A stretch of DNA of 64,000 bases. Source: CAZGSN01 sp964371655 (lineage in GTDB: Bacteria > Desulfobacterota > Binatia > HRBIN30). Positions 33,760 to 45,100 of this stretch are shown here, one piece after another. Numbering within the stretch: the stretch's first letter is position 1; each line of letters starts with the position of its first letter. Location: contig CAYJOD010000012.1 in assembly GCA_964371655.1 (NCBI GenBank), positions 1 to 64,000 of the forward strand, given 5' to 3'. The position numbers and the translations under genes were made by a program. The notes under the pieces are model-generated. The model did no database searches. It was not told the origin of the DNA and saw only the letters and a program-made list of their open reading frames with translations.

Positions 33760-34095
33760 ATGTCCCTGCCTACCTGCGCGAGCCTGATCACGCTGCTTTG
33801 CTGTCTAGCGCTGCAGCCCGTGCAGGCTCAATCACGGCTCGCCCAGAACTGGCAGGATCTCAGTCCGCGCGAACGTTTCGATGCGATGCGCAACTACCGC
33901 CAGCATCGCCAGCTCCCCGAAGAGCGTCAGCAAGACATGGAGCAGCGTTACGAACGGTGGCGTCAGATGTCGCCGGATGAGCAGTTGCGAATTCGACGGA
34001 ACTACGACCGCCTACGGCAGCTCGGGCCTCAGGAACGAGACCAGTTTGAAAGAAGGTATCAACGCTGGAAGCAGCGCACGGGACCGCGCCAGTGA
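33760..34095 (+). CDS. DUF3106-type small exported protein
   Basis: The 111-residue protein has a signal peptide (SLITLLCCLALQPVQA) and three related segments, WQDLSPRERFDAMRNYRQHR, WRQMSPDEQLRIRRNYDRLR and LGPQERDQFERRYQRWK, the pattern of DUF3106 proteins. It is highly charged and helical. It ends the sigma/anti-sigma operon and may be a periplasmic sensor or a target of that system (inference). Confidence 0.8.
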   Translation: MSLPTCASLITLLCCLALQPVQAQSRLAQNWQDLSPRERFDAMRNYRQHRQLPEERQQDMEQRYERWRQMSPDEQLRIRRNYDRLRQLGPQERDQFERRYQRWKQRTGPRQ

Positions 34096-34126
34096 GCTCC
34101 GGCGCGGCATGGGGCAGGGTAGTCTC

Positions 34127-34345
34127 TCAAGTGCTGCGATAGACGATGAGGCCGTGGGTGGGATCGTAGGGTGACACCGCGACGGTGACTCTATCCCCGG
34201 GGATGACCTTGATATGGAAGCGACGCATCCGGCCGCTGATCTTGGCGACGAACTGCTGCCCCTTTTCCGATTCGACGCGGAACTGTCCCCCCGCCATGAT
34301 TTCCTTAACTGTCCCCTCAATTTGAATCAGGTCCTCTCTCGACAC
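34127..34345 (-). CDS. infA: Translation initiation factor IF-1
   Basis: The 72 residues form the S1/OB-fold of IF-1 with IQIEGTVKEIMAGGQFRVES, the conserved ISGRMRRFHIKVIPGDRVTV and the C-terminal YDPTHGLIVYR. IF-1 binds the A site of the 30S subunit with IF-2 and IF-3 during initiation. GTG 34345 has GGAGG seven bases upstream. It stands alone, away from any ribosomal protein operon, and converges on the DUF3106 gene with only 31 bp between stops. Confidence 0.96.
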   Translation of the reverse strand: MSREDLIQIEGTVKEIMAGGQFRVESEKGQQFVAKISGRMRRFHIKVIPGDRVTVAVSPYDPTHGLIVYRST

Positions 34346-34601
34346 TAACAGCCTCCTTTCGAAACCGGCTGCCGCTTATAGCATGTTGGGGCGGACGCGC
34401 CACGAGTCGGCGGCTCGTCGAGAACGTCGTCCCCTGGCCTCTTGCTCGCGGGCGTGCTCCGGACTGCCCTCGGAAAACAGTGGTGGGTCATCAGAGACGA
34501 GGGGGCGCGACAACGGCCGTAGATGCACGGCATGCCGTGCGTCTCTACCAGGTCAGACCGCCCGAGATCGATACCGAACGAGGAGAACCTGGAGTCCTAC
34601 C

Positions 34602-34870
34602 GGCTTTGCCCGCCAATTCAATTTTGAACGACCCTGCCCTTCGATACGGCCCCTGAGAAGACGGGGCCTACTCAGGGCGAACGGAGAAAAGCCTTTGATA
34701 ATCGGGCCTCAAATCGTTCACCCTGAGTAGTTCAGCCCCCGCGCCCCGGGTCGGATCCTTCGGGAATAAAACTCGTCTTCCCTAGCCCCGAGTCCCCAGC
34801 CCCAAGCCGCGAGTTTCGGGTCAGCCGCGGCGTATCGAAGGGTGCTCCATTTCGATTGGCGGGCAAAGCC
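34602..34870. repeat. Cross-shaped inverted-repeat element, copy 3 (interrupted)
   Basis: The terminal arms GGCTTTGCCCGCCAATT and AATTGGCGGGCAAAGCC-like CGATTGGCGGGCAAAGCC close it. The stem is CCCTTCGATACG / CGTATCGAAGGG, the left arm GGCCCC-tgagaaga-CGGGGCC, and the inner stem CTACTCAGGGCGAACGG / CGTTCACCCTGAGTAG. The right arm is broken by about 95 bp (about 34731-34826) of another repeat type (CCCTAGCCCCGAGTCCCCAG). Apart from this insert the element is nearly the exact reverse complement of copy 4 at 46727. Confidence 0.85.
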
Positions 34871-35066
34871 GTTCCTACCACGTCCGCACTTCGACGCGCG
34901 GGCGGAAGGTTGCGCCGGTGCCCGACAGGAAAGGTTCTGGTATGAATGGACTATGCTACGTGCACCATGCACGGCATGGTGCACTTCCCCCTGTGGCGGC
35001 TTTCTGCCTTCAGGGTGAAAAGGGTTTTCGTGTTCATGCGAATTCTCGTACACTGAGTGACGCACC

Positions 35067-38000
35067 ATGTTATTTACGATGATCTCTTCCCGCTTCCGGG
35101 CTCTGAAGGGCGATTTCCGCTCGCTCCAGACCGTCTCGACTGAAACCGACCGCCGCGAGCCGGTGCGGGGCGACGGAACAATCCGGCCGCATTTGACACC
35201 GCTTTCGTTGGCAGCGTTGGTCGGGTCCGCATCGATATGCCTGTGGGTCATTGTTGCGTCGATCCTGGTGTTCACGGTTGCCGACCTGTACCTCGCGCCC
35301 ACCGTCCTGCGGGGGGCGCATGCGCTCAAATCCCTTCAGCTTGTAGCGGTGCTGACGGCATTGTGGGGACTGCGCCGCTGCCGTACGACAGCGACAGCAC
35401 GCAACCTTATTCTCGTCACTGGCGGGATTCTGTGCGCCCTCGTCGCTGCTTCGGGGGTCGTCGCGAACGATCCATCGACAGCCGTGGTGCTCTGTCTGAT
35501 GCTCACCTGGTGTGCGGCTGTGCTAATTCCGTGGAGTGCCGCGGCACAGCTTGCGCTCGCCGCGACGGCCGCTGCCGCAATCATCGCGACTCTCTTGTTC
35601 ACGCGGGGCGACGTCGCTGTCGTGGCGACCTATCCGGGCGTTGCGGGCGGCTTGGCGCTCGGTCTGTCTGCGCTCATCGCCCATCAACTCGACAAACAGC
35701 GCCGCGCTGTCGCCAGCGAAATTACTGAGCGCACCCGCGTGGAGACGGCGTTGCGGCAGGCCCACGACGTCTTAGAGCGGTCGGTCGTCGAGCGTACCGC
35801 TCAGCTCAGTGCGACGGCCCAGGCGTTGAGCGACAGCGAGCGGCGATTTCGCACCGTGTCCGCACTCACGTCGGACTATGCCTACGCATTTCGGCTTGAC
35901 GACGATTTTCGTGCAACGGTGGAATGGTTGACCGAAGCGTCGTTCCAACGCATCACCGGCTATACGGCGGCAGAGGCTGAGGCTCGCGGTGGAGGCATCA
36001 GTCTGGTCCACGAGGACGATCGTTCGATCGTGGGCCGGCGGCTGGAGAACCTGCTGGCGGGCCGTGGCGATACCAGCGAGTTCCGGATCGTGACCAAGAG
36101 CGGTGAGGTGCGATGGATCCGCGAGCACGCCGAGGTCGAGTGGGATGGGGTGCGGCAGCGGGTCGTGCGGATCTATGGCGCCGCCCAGGACATCACTGAA
36201 CGCAAGCAGGCCGAGGTCACGCGGCGCGCCACTGAGGAGCGCTTTCGGGTCTTGGCGGAGCAGAGCTTTGACGTCATCCTCTTGATCGATGCCGATGCGC
36301 TCATCACGTACGCCTCGCCATCGCTGACGCGCCTCGCGGGCTACGCGCCCGAGGACGCGATCGGGCGCCGAGGCCTCGACCTCATCCACCCGGAGGACCA
36401 GGCGCACGCCCTGCAACGGCTGGGCGATCTCATCGCGCGCCGAGAAGACCTCGTGGCCGCGGTGCAGTTTCGGGTGCAGCATAGGGACGGCTCGTGGCGT
36501 TATGTGGAGGCCGTCGGTACCAACCTGCTCGATACAGCCGGTGTGCAGGCGCTGTCGATTACGCTGCGCGACATCACCGAACGCAAGCGCGCACAAGAGG
36601 CAGTAGAGCAGGTACAGAAACAGCTCGCGCGCGTTCTCGCGCTGAGTCCCGTGGTGATCTACGCCTTGCGCATCGAGGGCGACGGAGTCGTGTCGGTGTG
36701 GAATAGCGACAACATCACGCGCTTGTCGGGTTACGCGCGAGACGAAACGCTTTCGCTCGCATGGTGGCTCGATCACATTCACCCGGAGGACGTCGCCGTT
36801 TTCGCTGACCTCGCGGCGCTCGCGGAGCTCCCGGAGCGCGAGCACTTCGTGCATGAATTCCGCTTCCGGTACGCGGATGGGTCGTATGCGTGGATTCGCG
36901 ACGAGGCGCGTGTTGTACGCGACGCTGGCGGACGGCCTGTCGAGATCGTTGGGTCGTGGGTAGACGCCACCGAGCGCAAGCGCGCGGAGGAGGCGCTGCA
37001 AAGAGGTGAACGGCGCTTTCGCGCCCTCATCGATCGATCGGTGGATCTTGTCTCAATCATGGATCTCGATGGTACGTACCGGTACGTGAATCCGGCCCAT
37101 GAAACTGTGTGTGGGTGCAGACCGGAGGATCTGGTCGGCACCAGCGCCTTGGATCGCCTGCACCCGGACGACGCGCAGCAGCTGGCTCCCGTGTTGGCTC
37201 AGGCCGTGCAGACCAACCTTATGACAGCAACGGTGGAGTATCGGCTACCCCACAAGGATGGTTCCTGGCACGCCTTCGAAGGCGTTGCCCTCAACCTGGT
37301 TCACGATCCGGACGTTGCCGGCATTCTCATCACCGGCCGTGACATCACCGAGCGTAAGCGGGCGGAGGAAAGAACCGCCCTGCTCCTCGAATTCGCGGAG
37401 GACACCCGCGGTACCCACGAATTGGACGAGATCCTCGACCGCGTCCAGCAGCGTATCGCACGGGTGCTGCCGTGCGATGGGGTAGTCACCGGCTATTGGC
37501 AGGCGGACGAGCGGGTTTTCCGAGTCATCGCTGACTATGGCCTCTCAGCAGAGCTTCGTGACTCGGTTCGGGTTCTCAAATTCGGCCCTCTAGAGCCTTT
37601 TGGCGATCGGCTTAGTCACGGCGACACGATCGTTGTGAACGATTTCCGCGACGTAACACCGGTCCTCGCCGGGATCGCCGCAGCTTCAGGGATTACGGCA
37701 CTCATCGCCGCCCCTTTGCGTATCCAAGACCGTTATGTGGGTGCGCTTGCCGCCTTTCGTACCGGGGCTGGGCAATCGTTCGATCGCAACCACGTCGATC
37801 TCTGTACTGGGATTGCAGGCCAGCTCGTCGTGGCGATGGAAGCCCTCGATTTGCGACGCCAGCTGCAGGAGGACGCGGCCGTCAGCGCAGCCCTGGCGCG
37901 AGTGGGACAGGACCTGATGGCGTCGCTCAAGACCTCCGAGATGCTCGACCGGCTCTGCCAAATCACCAACGAGGTTCTGGAATGCGACTGTAGCTACACA

Positions 38001-39095
38001 ATACTCCGCCAGCCGGATAGCGATATGTATGCGGTGGTTGGAGCGGCAATCGATAGCAGTGCAGAATCAGAAGAGGCACGGGCCGTGAAGCTTCCCGCGG
38101 ATGCGTTGACCGGCTTGCTCACTGCCCTGGACCAGGTCGAGGTCCTGCAGCTGGACATGGCGACTCCTCCCACCAAGTGGGCCGCCCTACCCAAGCGCTA
38201 CGGTCTCAGCGTCGCGCTCTATGTGCTGGTGCGACGCGGCCAAGAAATCATCGGCGTCCACGCCGCCGGGTTTCGTGGTCGTCAGCAACGCTTCTCTGAG
38301 GTGCAAGAGCGCATCGCCGGCGGCATCGGGAAGCTGGCGTCTGTCGCGATCGAGAATGCTCGGCTGCTCGAAGAGCTGGAGGGCGCCAACCGAGTCAAAT
38401 CCGATTTCGTGGCGACCATGTCGCACGAGCTGCGCACACCGCTCAACATTATCATTGGCTATAACGACCTGCTGTTGTCCGGGGAATTTGGCGCCTTGCT
38501 CCCCAACCAAGCCGACACGCTGCAACGGACGCGGAAGAGCGCCGAGGAGTTGCTCGGGCTGATCAACGCCACTCTCGACCTCAGTCGGCTCGAGGCGGGA
38601 GGGGTTGCGCTGGAGGTCACCGACGTATCGGTGCAGCATCTGATGAGCGAATTGGCGCGCGAAAGTGTGGTCATCCAAAAGGGAACGGCGCTGACTTGGG
38701 TGTGGCGCGTCGCACCGGATACACCGCTCGTACGCACCGACGCCGGGAAGCTCAAGGTGGTGCTGAATAACTTGCTCCGCAACGCCGCGAAGTTCACCGA
38801 AGAGGGGACCATTACCGTGGCGGCCCTGGGCCGCGATGGCGGCGTCGAGATATCGGTGTCCGACACCGGTACAGGGATCGACCCGGAGGCGCTGCCGATC
38901 ATCTTTGAGCCGTTTCGGCAGGCCGACAGTTCATCAACGCGTTGCCATGACGGTGTCGGACTGGGCCTCTACATTGTGCATCGGCTACTGCAAGCGCTCG
39001 GTGGAACCGTTACCGTCGAGAGCACGTTGGGATGCGGCTCCAACTTCCACGTATGGGTACCCAACATCCGCCCGCCGACCGCTGTGGCGTCGTGA
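35067..39095 (+). CDS. Membrane histidine kinase with four PAS and two GAF domains
   Basis: The 1,342-residue sensor kinase begins with about six membrane segments (about residues 45-210), then a coiled coil. Four PAS/PAC units follow, each ending in a TERK(Q/R)AE-type motif (about 265-385, 390-510, 520-645 and 650-770). GAF domains (about 780-930 and 940-1100), a HisKA dimerisation domain with H1120 (FVATMSHELRTPLNIIIGYN) and a HATPase_c domain (NNLLRNAAKF, DTGTGIDPEALPIIFEPFRQ, GVGLGLYIVHRLL) complete it. No receiver domain is attached and no response regulator gene is adjacent, so it is an orphan kinase. It faces the large surface protein gene with a 31-bp gap. The signal is unknown. Confidence 0.93.
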   Translation: MLFTMISSRFRALKGDFRSLQTVSTETDRREPVRGDGTIRPHLTPLSLAALVGSASICLWVIVASILVFTVADLYLAPTVLRGAHALKSLQLVAVLTALWGLRRCRTTATARNLILVTGGILCALVAASGVVANDPSTAVVLCLMLTWCAAVLIPWSAAAQLALAATAAAAIIATLLFTRGDVAVVATYPGVAGGLALGLSALIAHQLDKQRRAVASEITERTRVETALRQAHDVLERSVVERTAQLSATAQALSDSERRFRTVSALTSDYAYAFRLDDDFRATVEWLTEASFQRITGYTAAEAEARGGGISLVHEDDRSIVGRRLENLLAGRGDTSEFRIVTKSGEVRWIREHAEVEWDGVRQRVVRIYGAAQDITERKQAEVTRRATEERFRVLAEQSFDVILLIDADALITYASPSLTRLAGYAPEDAIGRRGLDLIHPEDQAHALQRLGDLIARREDLVAAVQFRVQHRDGSWRYVEAVGTNLLDTAGVQALSITLRDITERKRAQEAVEQVQKQLARVLALSPVVIYALRIEGDGVVSVWNSDNITRLSGYARDETLSLAWWLDHIHPEDVAVFADLAALAELPEREHFVHEFRFRYADGSYAWIRDEARVVRDAGGRPVEIVGSWVDATERKRAEEALQRGERRFRALIDRSVDLVSIMDLDGTYRYVNPAHETVCGCRPEDLVGTSALDRLHPDDAQQLAPVLAQAVQTNLMTATVEYRLPHKDGSWHAFEGVALNLVHDPDVAGILITGRDITERKRAEERTALLLEFAEDTRGTHELDEILDRVQQRIARVLPCDGVVTGYWQADERVFRVIADYGLSAELRDSVRVLKFGPLEPFGDRLSHGDTIVVNDFRDVTPVLAGIAAASGITALIAAPLRIQDRYVGALAAFRTGAGQSFDRNHVDLCTGIAGQLVVAMEALDLRRQLQEDAAVSAALARVGQDLMASLKTSEMLDRLCQITNEVLECDCSYTILRQPDSDMYAVVGAAIDSSAESEEARAVKLPADALTGLLTALDQVEVLQLDMATPPTKWAALPKRYGLSVALYVLVRRGQEIIGVHAAGFRGRQQRFSEVQERIAGGIGKLASVAIENARLLEELEGANRVKSDFVATMSHELRTPLNIIIGYNDLLLSGEFGALLPNQADTLQRTRKSAEELLGLINATLDLSRLEAGGVALEVTDVSVQHLMSELARESVVIQKGTALTWVWRVAPDTPLVRTDAGKLKVVLNNLLRNAAKFTEEGTITVAALGRDGGVEISVSDTGTGIDPEALPIIFEPFRQADSSSTRCHDGVGLGLYIVHRLLQALGGTVTVESTLGCGSNFHVWVPNIRPPTAVAS

Positions 39096-39126
39096 CGACG
39101 ACTCTAATTATCGGGGAAAGCCGGCC

Positions 39127-42100
39127 TCAGGGCAGGCGGACCGAAAACTTCGCGTCGGTGCTTCTCCTTGCCGGTGCCGGGAAGCTGTTCTCCCAACAAA
39201 TCGGACTATCGCTGCGCCGCAGCTGCACAACTAGGTTCGGATTTTGGGCGAACATGTTTTGCGCGTTGGCTGGCGTCGGCAGAAGCAGATTTGAGCCAAT
39301 CGCACGGACCGACACCTGTGCCTGCCGTACGCCCGTCGGCTGCAACATGATGCGAACGATACCGTCGGGGGTCTTCGCCTTGTTATTATACGTGAATCCC
39401 CGGGGGGTGCTGATCCAACAAGGGAACATACCCACGCAAATTCCATCTGCGGCCACCGCCTGTAAGGCCAGGTGCGGGACACCGCCAACTTCATCGTAGA
39501 TGCACAGCTCGTAGCGCGTCGTGCCGCTTACCGGATCCCCGAAGTCGGCTATCGTGGTTGTCGATCCTCTGTACCACTTCCAGTTCACTTGATCGTGGTT
39601 TGCGTTCGCGATGTTCGCCACCAGGAGTCGGGCTTTACCAGAGGTTCGACAATTCTTCGCCGGTAGCGGCGGACACGGGGGCACGGTTGCCGTGCTCGTG
39701 GGGCTTGGGCTTGGCGGCGGGCTGGGCGTTGCCGTCATAGTTGGGGTTACGGTAGCGGTCCACGTTTCTGTCGAGGTACGGGTGGCGGTCTGCGTCACCG
39801 TGTTGGTCGGACTCTCCGTGGGCGTCTGCGTTGTCGTGGCGGTTTCAGTCGGAGTGATGGTCGGAGTGCTTGTCGGTGTACCCGTGGGGGTTGGGACGAA
39901 TTCTGCAGTCACGTCGGTCACGGTGGCATCATTCAGCGTCGCGGTGCTTGGATCGTCGCTGCCCCCGGTTGGATATCCGTAGCTGAATCCCAGGGCTTGG
40001 TTCGACACCTGGGTTACACCCGCGGGGAGCGGGTTATTGATCGTCGCTAGGAAGCTGCCCGCCACCCGAACCCCGGGCGCAATCGTCCCGATATCAGCCG
40101 CAACCTGCGTGTCGCCGGAGCTGTTGCCGCTCGTAATCGTGCCCCGACTGATCTGCAGCGATCCGACCACCAATGTCGTGTTGGGGTCGAGCGTGTCCAC
40201 CGTACTGATGGCGGAGAGGGGCGTGTTACCCGTATTCGTAAACTCAAACGCATACAGGAGCGTATCGCCGGCACTTGGGATGCCGTTACCATCCGCGTCG
40301 GTAAAGAGAGCGGCGGTCTTGAACGCGTTGCCCGACGGCGAAGTGGTCACTTGCGTGACCGTCGGATCGTCCGCCACCGGGGTGCTCGGATCGTCGCTGC
40401 CGCCAAGTGGGAACCCGAAACTGAATCCCTGGGCTTGATTGGATACTTGGGTCACGCCCAACGGCAGTGGGTTGTTGATTGTCACCAGGAAGCTTGCGGT
40501 CAGCCGCTCGCCGACCGGAATCGTTCCGAGGTCGAACGCAGCCTGCGTGTCGCCGGCGCCGTTGCCGCTGGTAATCGTCCCTCGGCTGATCTGCACCGAT
40601 CCGGCCACCAAGCGCGTGTTGGAGTCGGGATCGTCGACCGCGGTGATGCCCGTGAAGGCCGTGTTCCCGGTATTTGTAAAGTCGAAGCGATACAGCAGCG
40701 TATCACCGGCACTGGGAAAGCCGTTGCCGTCGGCGTCGTTGAACAGTGTGGCGATCTTGGCCAAGGTGCCTGCCGGTGCGGCGGTTACCTGGGTCACGGT
40801 TGCATCATCTGGGGCTGCGGTGCTTGGATCATCGGAGGCACCGAAGGGGAAGCCCATAACGTATCCGATGGCTTGATTTGAGATCTGGGTGACACCGCTA
40901 GGCAGCGGATTGTTGATCGTTACCAGGAAACTTGCCGTCAACCGACCGCCGCGGCCCGGTATGGTCCCGATCGTCGTGGCGACGAGGGAGTCGCCAGGAG
41001 TGTTGCCGCTCGTAATCGTTCCTTGACTGATCTGCATCGACCCCACGACCAATGTCGTATTGGGGTCGGGGACGTCCACGGCGCTGAGATCGGTGAACGC
41101 AGCGTTGCCGGTATTCACGAAGTCGAATTTGTAGAGCAATGTATCGCCGGGGCTGGGGACGCCATTGCCGTCGGCGTCGATGAACAAGGTGGCGGTCTTG
41201 TATGCGCTCCCGCCCGGCGCGGCGGTCACATTGGTTATCGTCGGATCGTGGTTGGGTGCCGTCGTCGGATCGTCACTAGGCTCTGCCGGAAAGTTCGTTC
41301 CGGTCGCCTGGGCTTGATTGCTGACCTGGGTCACGCCAGGCGGCAGCGGATCGACGATGGTGACGCGGAAACCGATCGTCGTGCTCCCACCTCCGCCCGG
41401 CAGCGAACCGACGTCCACGACGACGTGGGTGTCACCGGGCGCATTGCCAACCGCCACTGTTCCATCGTTGGTCTGCACCGACCCCTCCACCAGCGCGGTG
41501 CTGTTATCGGGTATGTCCGTGAGCGTTACATCAGCGGCAGCCTGATTGCCGCTGTTGCGAATCGTTAATTGGTAGCGCAGCGTGTCACCGGGTGACGCAA
41601 CACCGTCGCTGTCAGCATCCGTATCCAAGACAACCGTCTTTGAGACCGCCATGGCAGGAGAGGTTGTCACACTCGTGCTCGTCGGATCGTTGGCTACCGC
41701 GGTGTCTGGATCGTCGGTGAGCTGAGTCGGGAAGTTCCCACCGCTCACGGAGCCTTGATTTTGAACCGACGCGACGTTGGCGGGGAGCGGGTCGTCGATG
41801 GTGGCACGGAACGTGATCGTGACGCTTCCACCGTCGCCGGGAATGGTTCCGACGCTGACGGCGACCGATGCGTTGCCTGCGGTGTTCCCTGTGGTGACCG
41901 TTCCCGCGCTCGTCTGCACCGAGCCAACCACGAGGTGCGTGTTGGGGTCGAGCAGGTCGCTGAAGGAAGTGCTGGTGCTGGCCGTGTTGCCGCTGTTCGT
42001 GATCGTCACACGATAGAGCAAGGTGTCGCCCGGTGACGCTACGCCGTTATCATCGGCATCGACTACCTCGGTCGCAGTCTTCAAGGCCGAGATCTTCGGA

Positions 42101-45100
42101 GCGGCGGTGACGTTGGTGACCGTGGGGTCGGTGCTCCCTGTCACAGCCGGATCATCGGTTGACAGTGTCGGCAATTGATCGCTGCTGACACTGCCCTGGT
42201 TGATCACGCGTGGCACGTTTGCCGGGAGCGGGTTGTTGATCGTGACGTTGAACGAGACCGTGGCGCTGTCATTGCCCCCGGCGATGGTTCCGAAATTCAC
42301 AGTGATCGGCGGTGCTCCGTTGTTGCCTTCATCCACGCTGCCACGGCTGGTGACGACGCTGCCAGCGACCAGGCTGGTGTTGCTGTCTGGGATGTCGTTG
42401 AGCGTGACATTGCTGGCGCCGACGTTCCCCCGGTTGGCTACCTGTACCTGATAGAGCAGGGTGTCACCCGGGGAAGGCTGCGCGTCGCCATCGGCGTCGA
42501 TGACCAGCGTAGCGCGCTTGGTGGCGCTGAGGACGGCCTCTTCATCGGTGACCGTCAGCGTCGGATTGCTATCGCCGCTCTGCGCCGGATCGTCTGTCAG
42601 TACGACCGGGAGCTCGTTGCTGCTGACGCGGCCTTGATTGCTGATCTGTGTGACCCCGGCAGGCAACGGATTGTTGATATCGACCAGGAGAACGATGGTG
42701 ACGGTGCTGCCGGCCGGCACTGTCCCAAGGTCGACCGCGACGGTCGTGTTGCCCGTAACGTTGCCCGCACTGACAGTCCCCTGCGTCGTGGTGGTCGACC
42801 CCACAACCAGTGGGCTGCTTGTATCGGGTGTGTCGTTGAAGACGACGCCGGTCGCTGCGGAGTTGCCCACATTGACAATGGAGACTTCGTAGCGCAGGCG
42901 ATCGCCAGGCGAGGAATCGCCGTCGAGGTCGCTGTCGATGAACAGCGTCGCGCTCTTTTTGGCTCGCAACAGCGGGCTCCCGGTGACTTGGGTAACAGTA
43001 GCATTGCTGCTCCCACCGACCGTCGGGTCGTCCGTCAACAACGTCGGCAACTCATTGCTCGTCAAGGTTCCCTGATTGCGAACACTGGTTACGCCGGCGG
43101 GTAGCGCGTTGATGGTGACGTCGAAGGTGATGGTTGCCAAGGCACTTGCCGCCACGGTTCCAAGGTCGACGCCAACTGGCGGTGTTCCGCCGTTGCCGCT
43201 GCGGATCGAGCCTTCGGTTGTCGTTACCGAACCGGGCACCAGGGTCGTGACGCTGTCGGGGATATCGTTGAAAACGACGCCCGTCGCGGCGCCATTGCCG
43301 CTGTTGGTGATGGTCACCTGATAGCGCAGGACGTCGCCGGGCGAGGGCGCGCCGTTGAAATCGTTGTCGGCGAACAGGATTACGATCTTCTCCGCGCTCA
43401 GTGCGGGCTTCGGTGTCGCCGTGCTCGTCTGGGTCGGAGTCGGCGTAGCGGTCGTGGTTGGTGAGGCGCTGGGGGTGCTGGTGGGGGTCGTCGTAGCGGT
43501 AATCGTCGGCGTTGCCGTCGTCGTGTGAGTTGCGCTTGTCGTCGGCGTGCTGGTTGGTGTTGCCGTCGGGGTGTCGGTCGCGGTTGCTGTCGGTGTGTCG
43601 GTTGGGGTGTCGCTTGGGGTCGAAGTTGGTGTGCTGGTTGGTGTCCACGTGGGGGTGGCGGTCGGCGTGTCCGTCGGCGTCGAGGTGGCGGTCTCCGTGG
43701 GTGTCGGGGTCGATGTGTCTGTCGGCGTATCGGTTGGGGTGGCGGTCGCCGTTGTGGTCGCTGTGGACGTGGGCGTCTCTGTGGAGCTAGCCGTGCTTGT
43801 CGCAGTCGATGTCGGTGTCTGTGTCGGCGTTTGCGTCGCCGTGCTGGTTGCTGTGCTCGTCGGTGTGCTGGTCGCCGTCGGAGTGATCGTCGGGGTCTCG
43901 GTGACGGTGCTCGTGGGCGTCTGCGTCGCCGTGTGAGTCGCTGTCTCGGTCGCCGTGTGCGTGGGTGTCTCGGTTGGGGTGTCGGTTGCCGGGGGCGTTC
44001 CCGTCGGGGAGTCGGTGGACGTCGGCGTCACTGTCGGCGTATTCGTGATGGTCGGGGTCAGGGTGATGGTCGGAGTGTGGGTCGGTGTATTTGTCGGCGT
44101 TTGAGTCGAGGTGGCGGTTGTGGTCAACGTGACGGTCGGTGTGATTGTCGCCGTCTGTGTGGCGGTAAGCGTGGCGGTTTGGGTCGCTGTCCACGTCGCC
44201 GTCCCTGTGGGCGTGTTGGTCGGCGTTTGCGTCGGCGTGGTTGTGACCGTGGGTGTCACGGTCGGTGTGATGGTGATGGTCGCCGATACTGTCGGCGTAG
44301 TCGTCGGCGTGCCCGTCGGTGTGCTCGTGCTCGTCTGAGTCGGCGTGTTGGTTGCCGTCGAGGTGACGGTCGGCGTGATCGTCGGGGTGGCCGTCAAAGT
44401 TTGGGTTGGCGTGCCCGTCAGGCTTTGGGTTGGCGTCTGCGTCGGTGTCAACGTCGAGGCGACCGTCGGCGTTAGAGTCGGCGTCGTCGTCGGCGTGCTC
44501 GTCGGCGTATTGGTCGGGGTGCTCGTCGGGGTTGCCACGGGGGCCACCGCCAGTGCCAGATATAAGAGCTGCGTAAGGACCGCATCGTTTGTCGTCCAGT
44601 TCAGCGTGAATCCGCCACTGTTGAAGCTGCTCATATCGGCTTGGGCGTCGATGGCCGGTGTGCTGTTGTTTACCTTTACGAAGACCTTGTCGACCTTGTC
44701 GACTCCGTCGACGCTCGTCGGGCTCAGCCCGTTGGTGTCCTGTAGCGCCGAGCTCCCTTCCGTGAGGCCGGAACTGGCGCCGAGGCCGTAGCGCGCGTTG
44801 ACCACCGGAACCGATTGCGCCACATCTTGAAAGCTAGACAGGAGGAGTAAGCTTGGTTGAAATCCTACCCCGCTCACCGCCTGGCTTGCGGGTGCTGTCG
44901 ACGTGCTCTTCGCGAAGCTGCCGGCCTTGGCGGTCACGCCCCGCAGCGCCAGCGAGAACATCGGGTTCGTCGACGCTGCGGCCGTCGTGAAGTTGACCGT
45001 GAATCCGTCGGCGTTCATCGACACCCACGAAGCCTCCTTGGCAACGGTCAAACCGCTGCCGATGGCGAGAATGCACGAATCGGTCTGTTGCCCTCGTTGC

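Noticed and set aside
43525..44475. Long plus-strand frames rich in Arg/Cys and Val-Gly
   Set aside because: They are the antisense of the Thr-Pro minisatellite in the giant surface protein; composition follows from the repeat, with no start signal or family match.
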